A DNA stretch of 64,000 nucleotides from Bacteroides sp. (lineage in GTDB: Bacteria; Bacteroidota; Bacteroidia; Bacteroidales; Bacteroidaceae): positions 61,085-125,084 of the forward strand of contig DXLO01000003.1 of the NCBI GenBank assembly GCA_019414665.1, in the 5' to 3' direction. The notes beneath the pieces were generated by a model. The model saw nothing but the letters and a program-made list of their open reading frames with translations. It had not been told where the DNA came from and ran no database searches. The translations under genes were made by a program, and so were the position numbers. The number at the start of each line of letters is the position of its first letter. Position 1 is the first letter of the stretch. This document shows positions 1 to 9,253 of the stretch, piece after piece.

Positions 1-1
1 G

Positions 2-2572
2 TGCCAGACATTTCGGCTGATGTACCTCCATACCCGATTCAGCCAAACGGATCTTATATGTTTTCAAAGAGAAAGGCTTAACTGTAACCTCCAGCGTATT
101 ATCGCTGAAACCGGCTTTAGCAATTTCCTTCTCTGTTCCGTCGGTTTCAACAGCCTCCACAAGTTTACCGGCAAACGTCAATCTGGCCGATTGAGTTCCC
201 TTACCGGCTACATCATATACACGTACCACATATTCATCAGCATCGACAGCTTTCTTCAATGCCTTGATTATCACGTTCGGATTGTCCGACGATACCATTG
301 AGAAAGTACGTCCCATTTCACCTTTATGCTTATCTGTCTGGAAGGCTTTCAATGTCTGGTTCAGCACCTCTGCCTTCGATACCACTTCAGCCTTGTCAAG
401 CTCACCCTGGTGCGGAAGCAGGCTGTAAGTAAATGTGTGATAACCAAAGTCCTGTCTGTCCTGATAAGTATATCCCTTGTCAGTCTTGGGCGTATGGAGC
501 AAAGTAAGACGGAGCGTATTGTCCGAAGGTTTATCCCATCCGTATTTTCCGTTATTCATAATAGAAACTCCATAGTCCCCCTTGCGGTCGGTCAAATCGG
601 TCCAGTAATGTCCGTAAACCTCATATGCTGTCACTGTATTATTTCCACGCTGCACACTACCCAAAGACAAGTCATAAGTAGCATTCGGATTAGACACAGC
701 AAGCGGGAATTCCGCTTTCAGCAACGCATTTGTAGAGCGCCAGTCTATTTCATTGTAAAAATCGATACGCGGTGCGCGGGTTCCTTCGTACAGGCGGACA
801 TACTGACGGAACACTGACTCGCCATGTTTTTTCTCAATACAGATAGATTTACGCAAGTCACCGTCTTCCACCAAGGTCAGTTTCACTCCATGGGTGATAG
901 AAACAGGTTCACGGTCTAATGTTTTTTTCAACACCTCCCATGCAGGCCATTCAAAAGATTCGTTTTCTGTAAACAATGCCAGACGGATAGCTTTTCCCGA
1001 TGCCACCAGTTCTTTTCCGTTACGCTTATCCAGCAACGAAACAATATCTCCGTTCGCGTCAAAAGACAGTTTATAACATGAGTTCTCCAAAGTATTCGCA
1101 TGCTGTTGTTTTACGGTCTGCACTCCGGCTCCCGAAGTACGTACATCATAAACCGCATATCCAGTAGCCGGCACAGAAGCCTCAAGCAATATATGTGCTT
1201 TACCGTCCTGATAACCCAGATACTGTGAAGCCACCTTCTTACCTTCGGCATTATATACGGCAATACCTTTGGGAGCTTTTGCAAATTCAACTTCTATCTC
1301 GGCAAGATCGTTTACCGCAAATCCCAGCGCGTTATACAGCACTACCGGAGTACCTTTTACATTCGTATCCAGCAAACGGCTCACCCCATTGACAGAAGAA
1401 GTCAGCACATCCGAAAATTGCTTTAGCGAAATAAGCTCATCATTCCATGAAAATTCATACGCCCGCGGTATGCTCGTACCTGTCAGGTCATCATGAAACT
1501 GATGGAAAAGGAAGCGCTTCCACGAAGCTTCAAGTTCCGACTTCGGATAATTTCCCTGGTTCAGCCACTCTGCCGCCACAGCCGCACGTTCGGCCGCGTC
1601 ACCCAGCAGTTCATTCTGACGGTTATACCATTTCATGGCAGCCTGCGAAGTATAGCAGCCCGTGCCGTGTACATCCATCAGCAATTCACCGTCGAATACC
1701 GGAAGCTGCTCATGCTTTCCTGCATAATCTTTATAAAGCTGATCGCTGGTAGCACTGACCACCTCGATGTCGCCAGAGCCTTTTACTCCCTTTTCGACAG
1801 CACGTACGGAAGTGATTGTAGGTGAACCTCCCATATCACCGGTTCCATAATAACGGTAAACGGTACTCAGCGGACTTTCCTTTACCAGTTGCTTCAATTC
1901 TTCACTGTCCGACAAATCCTCATCCTTAAAACGGTGACCATAGTCATAACCATGCGCAAACATGATCTGATTGCCATCAATACCCTTCCACAGTCCGATG
2001 GTAAACGGATATTTTTTGTCGCCATAAAAAGGATGATTGCGCCAGCCTAGCTTTTGTGAAGAAAAGCCTATCAGCCCACAGTGATGGGCCAGCGACGGCA
2101 GTGTCCACCCAAAGCCAAAGCAGTCGGGCAAAAAGATATCCGTACTCTCTGTTCCGAACTCAGTCCGATAATAATTCTGCCCGTACAAAATATTACGGAG
2201 CACCGATTCGGCAGAAGGAACCAGAACATCATTGGCATCCCAGCTGCTTCCGGTGACATGCCAGCGTCCTTCCTTTACCCGCTGCTTCAACTCCTCATAA
2301 CGTGTCGGGAAATATTCTTTCATCCAGGAATATTTCACAGCACCTTCAAAGTTAAAAACATAGTCGGGGTACTTACGGAGAAGAAACAGATTTTGGTTCA
2401 GCGTATTCCATACATACTCTTGAATGGTTGTCTGGATATCCCAGTTCCATTGTGTATCCAGGTGTGCGTCTGATACGACATACGCTTTCGGAGAATTCTG
2501 AGCGTTTTGAGCTTGCATCGCCTCCGATGCCAGAAAGCACAGGGAGGCAAATAATACAACAGGTTGTTTCAT
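2..2572 (-). CDS. GH38 alpha-mannosidase, secreted, 3' end beyond window
   Basis: This is a glycoside hydrolase family 38 enzyme, a retaining alpha-mannosidase expected to trim mannose from host or fungal glycans in the periplasm. The reading frame runs from the ATG at 2572 to the window edge without a stop, giving 857 codons, so the C-terminus is missing. It opens with a signal peptide (MKQPVVLFASLCFLASEAMQAQ). The metal-binding motif DAHLDTQW lies near residues 35-42. The likely nucleophile Asp is at about 150 in LPDCFGFGW, and the metal/active-site motif HQFHDDLTGT is near 358-367. The later part reads as the usual beta-sandwich region of the family. No SusC/SusD or other glycosidase is adjacent. 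The family call is firm; the linkage specificity cannot be read from sequence. Confidence 0.9.
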   Translation of the reverse strand, partial: MKQPVVLFASLCFLASEAMQAQNAQNSPKAYVVSDAHLDTQWNWDIQTTIQEYVWNTLNQNLFLLRKYPDYVFNFEGAVKYSWMKEYFPTRYEELKQRVKEGRWHVTGSSWDANDVLVPSAESVLRNILYGQNYYRTEFGTESTDIFLPDCFGFGWTLPSLAHHCGLIGFSSQKLGWRNHPFYGDKKYPFTIGLWKGIDGNQIMFAHGYDYGHRFKDEDLSDSEELKQLVKESPLSTVYRYYGTGDMGGSPTITSVRAVEKGVKGSGDIEVVSATSDQLYKDYAGKHEQLPVFDGELLMDVHGTGCYTSQAAMKWYNRQNELLGDAAERAAVAAEWLNQGNYPKSELEASWKRFLFHQFHDDLTGTSIPRAYEFSWNDELISLKQFSDVLTSSVNGVSRLLDTNVKGTPVVLYNALGFAVNDLAEIEVEFAKAPKGIAVYNAEGKKVASQYLGYQDGKAHILLEASVPATGYAVYDVRTSGAGVQTVKQQHANTLENSCYKLSFDANGDIVSLLDKRNGKELVASGKAIRLALFTENESFEWPAWEVLKKTLDREPVSITHGVKLTLVEDGDLRKSICIEKKHGESVFRQYVRLYEGTRAPRIDFYNEIDWRSTNALLKAEFPLAVSNPNATYDLSLGSVQRGNNTVTAYEVYGHYWTDLTDRKGDYGVSIMNNGKYGWDKPSDNTLRLTLLHTPKTDKGYTYQDRQDFGYHTFTYSLLPHQGELDKAEVVSKAEVLNQTLKAFQTDKHKGEMGRTFSMVSSDNPNVIIKALKKAVDADEYVVRVYDVAGKGTQSARLTFAGKLVEAVETDGTEKEIAKAGFSDNTLEVTVKPFSLKTYKIRLAESGMEVHQPKCLA

Positions 2573-2719
2573 AGTTATTTATTTACGTCTGATTTAAAAT
2601 TGATATGTACAAAATAACAAAAAAAGACAGTACGCAACCCAATAAGGGCTAATCAAAAAATGCGAAATTCAGGTCAGAAGACAAAAATGTCCCTATTATA
2701 TACTCTTATATAAAAAGAT

Positions 2720-2755
2720 AAAAGCCCTGATATTTCTTTAATATACAGAGCTTTT
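2720..2755 (-). terminator. Probable terminator after sbcC
   Basis: The arms at 2720-2729 and 2746-2755 pair over 9 of 10 bases around a 16-base loop. On the minus strand the hairpin is followed by TATCTTTTTA. It lies 54 bases past the sbcC stop and before the GH38 start. The rest of 2573-2808 shows no gene; a TTATTTTG box at 2604-2611 (one mismatch to TAnnTTTG) could serve the GH38 gene. Confidence 0.55.
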
Positions 2756-2808
2756 ATTCAAAAAGACAAATTAACGGATTCAAGCCCGGCCTTCAACAGG
2801 CATTCCGA

Positions 2809-5800
2809 TTATACTATTTCGAGTGTGCTCCGCCCTCCCGAGCCGACCTTAACAACCCGGATCTGCGTACGGATCCGTTCACGCATCTCTGCCGTATGGC
2901 TGATGACTCCGACTTTCTTCCCCTGCATCGACTGCAAGCTCGACAGGGCATCTATTACCATATTCAGGCTGTTGCTGTCGAGCGTACCGAAACCTTCGTC
3001 CACGAACAAGTTGCACATCGGAATGTTACGCGACGAAAGCGACGAGAGTCCCAGAGCAAGTGCCAGACTGATCAGGAAAGTTTCCCCACCCGAAAGCGAA
3101 CTGATGTTACGAACCTCATCCGCCCGGTCGTGATCGATGACACGGATTCCCAACGAATCCCTCACCTGTTCCAGACTATACCGGTGATTCAACATCCGAA
3201 GCTGTTCGTTGGCCTGACGTATCAGGAAGCGCAGCGTAAAGCATTGCGCCGTTTCGCGGAACTTGTCGCCGTTGGCATTTCCCAAAATATCATTCAGTTC
3301 TTTCCAGTCCTGATACGCCTTCCGCCTGCGTTCAAGTTCTTCGCCTGCCGACAACATCTGTTCCACACTCCGGCGATGCGCCATCAGCATACCGCCCACC
3401 TGCAAACGCTCCTTGTCGAGTTCATCCAATGCACACTGTACCTTTTGCATCTCCTCCTGTAGCACAGCCGTCGGATTGGTATCTTCACCCGACTGTTCCA
3501 GCGGCATAACCTGCAAGTCACGATGAGCTTCCATCGCTTTCCGGCGTGCTTCCATCTGTCCCTGACACCATTTTACCTCCTCATCCGCCAGCCGCACCTG
3601 TTCACGCTTTCCGTTCCAGTCTGCCGAAGGAGAGAAGCACATATCCAGCCGTTCTTTCGAAAGAACACCCACATGCTCTGCCGACTCATTGTAACGCATG
3701 ATGAAATCTTCCACTCCACGTTGCGCAGCCATGCAGTCAGCCTGCTTCTTCCGATACTGTTCTTCGGCAGCCTTCACGAACCCCGACAGCCGGCTGTACG
3801 ATTCGGCCATCTCATTGTGAGCCTTATCAGCAAGCTGCACCTGTTTCTCCGCTTCCTCCAGTTGCAGTTTCAGCGTACGTTCCGTTTCATCCGGATCAGC
3901 ACCGCCCAGCACCTGCATATAAGCCTTCAGCTTTGCCTCATAAACCTGTACAGCTCCGGCAGTCTCTTCCTTGTTTTCCTTCATGGCTGCCAGACACTCG
4001 GCCAACTGTTTCTCCAACGCCCCGGAAGCGACTTTCCGCTCGTTCAGCAAACCCACCGATTCCTGCTGCACACGAGTTGCCTCCCGATACTTGTCGTACA
4101 TATCCGACAAACGGTCTGCCAGCTTCCCGAAATCCTGTTCGAAAGCCTGCTCCCAGTTGGGTAACGAAATTTCCTGGCGCAATGCCTCACGCAAATCACT
4201 GTTCGCACGTTCAAGTTGCTGCAATTCCGCACGCTTCTGCTCACTCTGTCCCTGCCGTTGTTTCAATTCCACGGTCCGGCGATGCAGTTCTTCACGCTGA
4301 CGTGCACACACAACCTGATTCTCATCGTACGTACGGCGCATGGCAGTCAGCTCATTCTGTGCCTGCTGATAAGCATTCTGTTCGGCACGCACCTGCTTAC
4401 CCTGTACCACAATCCGTTCCGATTCCGCCGTCAGCAAAGCCGACAAGGCAGGAGCATCTGCCCGTACAACATCAGCAGGCAGAGCGGGATAAGCAACAAC
4501 CAGTGTAGTCCATTCGCCGACAGCCTCAGCCAGTTCCGCATTCAGCCGTCCGGTTCCCTCACGCAATGCCGACAACTTACCGTTCAGGTCCGAACAAAGC
4601 AGGCGCAATCCGCCGGGAGAAGCATCCAGCCGTTCCTCAATTTCCGTCAGTCGCTTGCGGCGACGAGCAATCTCCTCCTTGACAGGCTGCAACACTTCCG
4701 CTATTCCTTCGGCATACGGATGCTCCCGTGCACCACATACCGGACAAGGTTCTCCCGGTTTCAGCGCGGCACGCATATGCTCGGCACTCCGGCTGCTTGC
4801 CAGTTGCCACGCCTCCTCCAATCCGGGCAACAGACGGTTTATCTCTTCACGTTCCGTTGTCAGTACCTTCATCTCACGCATTGCGGCATCCAGTTCTTTA
4901 GTTATTTGTTCAGACGCAAGCCGATTTTCCGACAGACTCTTCCGGCGTTCCATTACCGCCGCCTGCAACTTTTTCAGTCGTTCCAAATCGGTATAACATT
5001 TCGTCACGTCCGCCATCCGCTGCTGCAATGCCTCTACATCCACACCAGCCAGTGCCTGTGTTTTCTGCCGGATACTCTCCCGACACAGAACCAGTTCCTC
5101 ATCCGATTTCTGCAAACGATTCTCTTCTTCCCGGCATACCAGCTGCTGATTTTCCAGCTCGATACCGTTTTTCTTCCAGTCTTCAGACTCTTTTTGCCAA
5201 CGCTTTACAGCCTTATGAAGCGACTCCAGCCTGTCAGAAACCGCATTCTTGTTTTCCAGCATATCACGGTGTGGCATCAGTTCCGCCAACATCCGTTCCG
5301 CTTCCGCCTGCCGCTTCTGCAACTCCGCTGCCTGAAGCTCATTTTCCGCCTGCTCCTTTCTCAGCAATTCTTCCTTCTTCTCCAGCAAACTTTCCTCCTC
5401 TTTCAGGCGAGTCACGGTAGCCTGCTGTGTGTCCAGCTCCACCTTCTGCTTACGGGCTGCCGTCACCAGCGGAAGCATCTGCTCTTGTTTCTCACGGAGT
5501 ACATTGTAATTTTCTTTTACATCTAGTAAAAGTTTCCGCTTCTCAGCCTCTTCCTTTTCCAGCGCACTACACTGCAATTGTTTCCTACCGACTTCCTCTG
5601 TCAGCTCTTTCAGTTCACGTTGCAGATTCATGTAAGTCTGATATACATCGCGTACAGGAGCCACCTCATCGAGCATCCGCAACTCGTCCCGTACTGGCTG
5701 CAAGTTCTGTGCCTTTTCCGAAGCCTGTTTCCATTTTGCTTCCTCACCAGCAAAAGCCACCTCAAGCGCACACAAGTCTGCATACCATTTCTGCTGATCC

Positions 5801-6627
5801 TTCAACTTCTGGAGTTCAGCCTGCAAGGTACGGAAACTGGCGTCCAACTCCCCCTTACGCGTTTCCACTTCCGCCAGCTTTTCGTCGGACAGCTGATGTA
5901 CGGCAAAAGCCTTTACCTGATTGAACACCTCATTATAAGCAGCTTCCGCCTCCTTATAAAACTCATAAATCTTACGGGCAACAGCCGTATAAAGTTCCGT
6001 TCCGGTCAGCTTTTCCAGCAAGACAGCCTTATCCTTGTCGTCCGCCTTGACAAAATTGGCAAACGAATTCTGCGCCAGCATCACCGTACGGGTAAACTGT
6101 CCGTAATCCAGACCGATAATGCGGTCGAGCCCCTCATTGTTGATATTCTTATGTCCGCGCTTCTGACGTCCCCCTCCGGTTATTTCCACTTCCTTCTCGC
6201 TGGTTCTTCCCGCTTCGTCCACTGCTATCCGGTACAGCCTGCGCTCCGGACGCGTATAATTGATGCGGGCTATGGAACACGACCAGCGGGCACGATAGCG
6301 GAAACCGTCGCGCGCCAGAAACACCACTTCGGCAAAACACTCCTTCGTACCCTTGCGAAGAATGTTACGCGGGTCGTCAGGATCGAGCACCTGATCGTTG
6401 TTCGGACGCTCGGTATGATAATAATCGAAATTATCTGCCCCATAAAAACGAGGAGCAAGCCCGTACAATGCCAGACAGACAGCATCCAGAATGGTCGACT
6501 TTCCGCTTCCCGTTTCACCTACGATGGAAAACAAATCGGCACTCCGTAAAGGTTCACTCTCAAAATCAATCACCTGTTCCCCCTCGAGCGAAGCCAGGTT
6601 ATACATGATTACTTTCAACAACTTCAT
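2809..6627 (-). CDS. sbcC: SbcC/Rad50-type exonuclease ATPase subunit
   Basis: SbcC is the SMC-like ATPase partner of the SbcD nuclease; the complex opens and cuts DNA hairpins and protein-blocked ends. The N-terminus carries Walker A (GETGSGKST, about residues 37-45). Two long Glu/Lys/Gln-rich coiled-coil arms flank the zinc hook CPVCG near residue 627. The C-terminus carries the ABC signature SLSGGE near 1174 and Walker B (NLFVDEGFGTLD) near 1210. The length of 1272 residues is within the range for the family, which has variable coiled coils. Its ATG overlaps the sbcD stop by four bases, so the two are translationally coupled. The gene is noticeably GC-rich and therefore has long open frames on the opposite strand that are not genes. 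Confidence 0.95.
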   Translation of the reverse strand: MKLLKVIMYNLASLEGEQVIDFESEPLRSADLFSIVGETGSGKSTILDAVCLALYGLAPRFYGADNFDYYHTERPNNDQVLDPDDPRNILRKGTKECFAEVVFLARDGFRYRARWSCSIARINYTRPERRLYRIAVDEAGRTSEKEVEITGGGRQKRGHKNINNEGLDRIIGLDYGQFTRTVMLAQNSFANFVKADDKDKAVLLEKLTGTELYTAVARKIYEFYKEAEAAYNEVFNQVKAFAVHQLSDEKLAEVETRKGELDASFRTLQAELQKLKDQQKWYADLCALEVAFAGEEAKWKQASEKAQNLQPVRDELRMLDEVAPVRDVYQTYMNLQRELKELTEEVGRKQLQCSALEKEEAEKRKLLLDVKENYNVLREKQEQMLPLVTAARKQKVELDTQQATVTRLKEEESLLEKKEELLRKEQAENELQAAELQKRQAEAERMLAELMPHRDMLENKNAVSDRLESLHKAVKRWQKESEDWKKNGIELENQQLVCREEENRLQKSDEELVLCRESIRQKTQALAGVDVEALQQRMADVTKCYTDLERLKKLQAAVMERRKSLSENRLASEQITKELDAAMREMKVLTTEREEINRLLPGLEEAWQLASSRSAEHMRAALKPGEPCPVCGAREHPYAEGIAEVLQPVKEEIARRRKRLTEIEERLDASPGGLRLLCSDLNGKLSALREGTGRLNAELAEAVGEWTTLVVAYPALPADVVRADAPALSALLTAESERIVVQGKQVRAEQNAYQQAQNELTAMRRTYDENQVVCARQREELHRRTVELKQRQGQSEQKRAELQQLERANSDLREALRQEISLPNWEQAFEQDFGKLADRLSDMYDKYREATRVQQESVGLLNERKVASGALEKQLAECLAAMKENKEETAGAVQVYEAKLKAYMQVLGGADPDETERTLKLQLEEAEKQVQLADKAHNEMAESYSRLSGFVKAAEEQYRKKQADCMAAQRGVEDFIMRYNESAEHVGVLSKERLDMCFSPSADWNGKREQVRLADEEVKWCQGQMEARRKAMEAHRDLQVMPLEQSGEDTNPTAVLQEEMQKVQCALDELDKERLQVGGMLMAHRRSVEQMLSAGEELERRRKAYQDWKELNDILGNANGDKFRETAQCFTLRFLIRQANEQLRMLNHRYSLEQVRDSLGIRVIDHDRADEVRNISSLSGGETFLISLALALGLSSLSSRNIPMCNLFVDEGFGTLDSNSLNMVIDALSSLQSMQGKKVGVISHTAEMRERIRTQIRVVKVGSGGRSTLEIV

Positions 6628-7880
6628 TCATTGCCTCCTTCCCTGCGAGCCGCTTCCACAGCCCGTCTGGCAAGTTCCACCAGCTCATCGCGCATTTCGC
6701 AGCGGAACTTGTTCTGATAACTCTTTCTGATCACCTCTATCGGGTCGAGCGTCAGCAAATCGTCGACCGATTCCAACACCACTTCCCCGTCGCCAGCCGA
6801 CTGCTGCACCCGATAAGCGATTACCGTCCGGCACAAGCGCACATTTTTCGACTGAAGGACATCCTCTACCTGCTTGTTGATGCCAGCCACGGGAGCGTCG
6901 AGCAAGACATTCACCTCCAGATACGGAACAGGCTCTTCTTCGCTCATTTTATCTTTATCGGGCAAGGCACGCAGTAAGTCGAGCACCTCGGTCAGCGGAA
7001 GCGGTTTTGCCGGAACAGAAACCAGCGGATGCTGCAAAGGATAGTCGAGGAACTCGGACACACCATTCAGGCGACCGTCCTCTATCTCATAATAAACAGC
7101 TCCGTGACGATAGCCCTTCTCTGCAAACGACATCGGCAGGGCACTGCCCGGATACAACCAGTTTTCACGGCCGCTAACTTTCTGATTACGATGCAAATGT
7201 CCCAACAAGGCTAACGTAACACTTTCATCTATTTCATCCAGACTGACCATTTCCGAACCACCTATCACGATACGCTCCGAAGAATTTTCGGCAATCTCAC
7301 TCCCCGTAGCATATAAATGCGCCATCAGAATCAGCGCTTCCCTGCTCCGGTCGCGCCGGAGATTCGCCGCCTCAACCGCCCGACGCAGGAACTCTCCTAC
7401 ACCCTCCCCGTAACTCATACCACGGGTAAAGTCTCCATCGCGCAAGTAAGGCACGGCAAGCACCCAGGCACGTTCTTCCGGATGCGCTGCCGAACAGACA
7501 GGCAACAGCAAATCGTCCGGCAAGAAGTTACCTTCCTCCTGCCCGCGTATCAGCCCGCGCACATAGACCCGATGCCTTTCCAGCATCAGACGAGGCGCCT
7601 CAAGCCGTGCAGCCGAGTCGTGGTTTCCGGCAATTATTATCGTCTGCAACTGCGGGAAACGCTGCGTCAGCGTATCGAGAAAACTGTAATACAACTCCTG
7701 AGAGGCAGCCGAAGGATTACTCGAATCGAATATGTCGCCCGACACCAGCAAGGCATCAGGATTTTTCTGTCCGACAGCACCGAGCAGCCACCGAAGAAAA
7801 TCGGCATGCTCTTCCTGACGGTCGAAGCCGTGGAAGGTATTCCCCAAGTGCCAGTCGCTTGTAGCCAATATCTTTATCAT
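6624..7880 (-). CDS. sbcD: SbcD/Mre11-type DNA nuclease subunit
   Basis: SbcD is the metallophosphoesterase nuclease of the SbcCD complex. The motifs are in order at the N-terminus: DWHLGN (residues 8-13), VSGDIFDSSNPS (about 46-57), GNHDS (about 85-89), then MAHLYATG and LLGHLHRNQ as the distal histidine motifs. The length of 418 residues is normal. It overlaps the upstream DUF2400 gene by four bases (7877-7880) and sbcC by four bases (6624-6627), giving a tightly coupled three-gene operon. All recognisable catalytic residues are present. Confidence 0.95.
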   Translation of the reverse strand: MIKILATSDWHLGNTFHGFDRQEEHADFLRWLLGAVGQKNPDALLVSGDIFDSSNPSAASQELYYSFLDTLTQRFPQLQTIIIAGNHDSAARLEAPRLMLERHRVYVRGLIRGQEEGNFLPDDLLLPVCSAAHPEERAWVLAVPYLRDGDFTRGMSYGEGVGEFLRRAVEAANLRRDRSREALILMAHLYATGSEIAENSSERIVIGGSEMVSLDEIDESVTLALLGHLHRNQKVSGRENWLYPGSALPMSFAEKGYRHGAVYYEIEDGRLNGVSEFLDYPLQHPLVSVPAKPLPLTEVLDLLRALPDKDKMSEEEPVPYLEVNVLLDAPVAGINKQVEDVLQSKNVRLCRTVIAYRVQQSAGDGEVVLESVDDLLTLDPIEVIRKSYQNKFRCEMRDELVELARRAVEAARREGGNE

Positions 7881-8602
7881 GGTAAGTTATCTGTTAATTC
7901 AGGATGATTCACCCCATAACCGAAAAGTGCGAAGTCGCCCAGACACGGATCGCCGGGAAACACCTCCGCCAATGCCTCTGTGATACACCGGGCAGCCGAC
8001 AACGAAAAAGAAGGTTTATCGGTCAGTTCCAGCAGAAAAGCTACCCGGCACACATGCGTATCGAGCGGGATAATCAGGTCGGCAGGACTCATCCGCCGCC
8101 AGATACCGAAGTCGACAGCCGAATCACGACGGATCATCCAGCGCAGAAACATGTTGAGCTTCTTCTGCGGACTTCTGCCGGACACCCCCAAAAACGCACA
8201 AAGCTTCTGCATCGGATTTCCCGGAAAAGTCAGCAAGGCATCCTCCAGCGTACGATTCTCCGTATACACCGCATACAACTTCTCGAAATAAATACGGAAT
8301 GCCGCATACGAAACCATCCGGTAAAAGCTCCGTTGGTTCCCACGACTGAAATCATTCTCCCAGCGTCTGGAAAGCACATACTGCAAGGGAGCACGTCCCA
8401 TCAGTCCATCCAGTTCGTCTACCTTGCGGAGAATCATCCGGCGATTTCCGAAACTCAGGACGGCAGTCAGCAGTCCCATTATTTCAATATCTTCCTGCCG
8501 GACATAACGGTGCGGGAATTGTACGGGATCATTCGCGATGAAATCCGCCTGATGATAGGCTTCCGCCCACTCACGCAACTGCCGGCAAAGTTTTTCTGTC
8601 AT
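7877..8602 (-). CDS. TIGR02757/DUF2400 family protein
   Basis: This 241-residue protein belongs to the uncharacterised DUF2400 (TIGR02757) family. The segment IIPLDTHVCRVAFLLEL (about residues 195-211) resembles the VDTHxxRVxNR stretch of endonuclease III-type HhH-GPD DNA glycosylases, where the Asp is catalytic. No C-terminal iron-sulfur cysteine cluster is visible. It is the first gene of the operon with sbcD and sbcC, which supports a DNA-repair role; this is inference. The ATG at 8602 is preferred. The longer frame from 8638 would encode a hydrophobic leader inside the terminator hairpin of the gene upstream. Confidence 0.8.
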   Translation of the reverse strand: MTEKLCRQLREWAEAYHQADFIANDPVQFPHRYVRQEDIEIMGLLTAVLSFGNRRMILRKVDELDGLMGRAPLQYVLSRRWENDFSRGNQRSFYRMVSYAAFRIYFEKLYAVYTENRTLEDALLTFPGNPMQKLCAFLGVSGRSPQKKLNMFLRWMIRRDSAVDFGIWRRMSPADLIIPLDTHVCRVAFLLELTDKPSFSLSAARCITEALAEVFPGDPCLGDFALFGYGVNHPELTDNLP

Positions 8603-8612
8603 AATCAAAACA

Positions 8613-8675
8613 CATATAAAAACAACGATGAGATTCACTACAGAAACCAGATTATCCTGTAATGAATCTCATCGT
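8613..8675 (-). terminator. Strong hairpin terminator after the MaoC-like gene
   Basis: Arms at 8625-8643 and 8657-8675 pair over 18 of 19 bases around a 13-base loop. On the minus strand they are followed by TGTTTTTATATG (8624-8613). The hairpin lies between the MaoC-like stop and the DUF2400 start. It leaves only about 20 bases for a separate DUF2400 promoter, so that operon may depend partly on read-through. Confidence 0.85.
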
Positions 8676-8710
8676 CCTATTCAAAATATCTACAGACAGT
8701 ATGCCGTACA

Positions 8711-9175
8711 TCAGTTGAAGTAATACAGGAAAGTAGCGATACCTTCGAGTGCTTTCTTCTTCTGTCCTTCTATTTCGATAGCGAATTTAATTTCAGCCTT
8801 AGCCGTTCCGCGTAAATTAACCAGCGAATGCAGGTCGGCAACCATACGGATTTTCTGTCCCGACAATACAGCCTGACCGAACTTCATTTTGTCCATTCCG
8901 TAGTTTACCATCATCTTCAGGTTGTTTACTTCGATAATCTGATTCCAGAAATACGGAAGCAACGACAAAGTCAGATAGCCGTGTACGATTGTGCTCTTGA
9001 AGGGGCTTTCCACTTTCGCACGTTCTACATCGACATGAATCCACTGATGATCCAGTGTAGCGTCGGCAAACTGGTTGATGCGCTCCTGTGTAACTTCCAG
9101 CCAGTCGGAAACTCCGATCTGCTGACCGATCATTTTTTCAAATTCCTCGTAAGAATTAATAATAGCTTTGCTCAT
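8711..9175 (-). CDS. MaoC-like hotdog-fold dehydratase
   Basis: The 154-residue protein matches the small MaoC/NodN-type (R)-enoyl-CoA hydratases. The catalytic hydratase motif is visible as FADATLDHQWIHVD (about residues 36-49), with the Asp and His expected for substrate activation, followed by STIVHGYLTLSLLP. One hotdog fold fills the whole length, as in the stand-alone family members. The physiological acyl-CoA substrate cannot be told. It is monocistronic: a -7 box lies upstream and a strong terminator downstream. Confidence 0.88.
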   Translation of the reverse strand: MSKAIINSYEEFEKMIGQQIGVSDWLEVTQERINQFADATLDHQWIHVDVERAKVESPFKSTIVHGYLTLSLLPYFWNQIIEVNNLKMMVNYGMDKMKFGQAVLSGQKIRMVADLHSLVNLRGTAKAEIKFAIEIEGQKKKALEGIATFLYYFN

Positions 9176-9205
9176 ATAGTACGATTTTTATGACGAATTA
9201 ATGAA

Positions 9206-9213
9206 CAAAGGTA
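9206..9213 (-). promoter_or_regulatory. -7 box of the MaoC-like gene
   Basis: TACCTTTG on the minus strand fits TAnnTTTG and ends 30 bases before the start codon. No clear -33 element is seen. Confidence 0.55.
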
Positions 9214-9253
9214 AGTAAAATATCGGATACTTAATAAAGTAAGGAGAAAGAAT

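Noticed and set aside
4216..6549. Long plus-strand open frames (up to 436 codons) opposite sbcC
   Set aside because: They are antisense shadows of the GC-rich sbcC coding sequence, with no recognisable domain or promoter.
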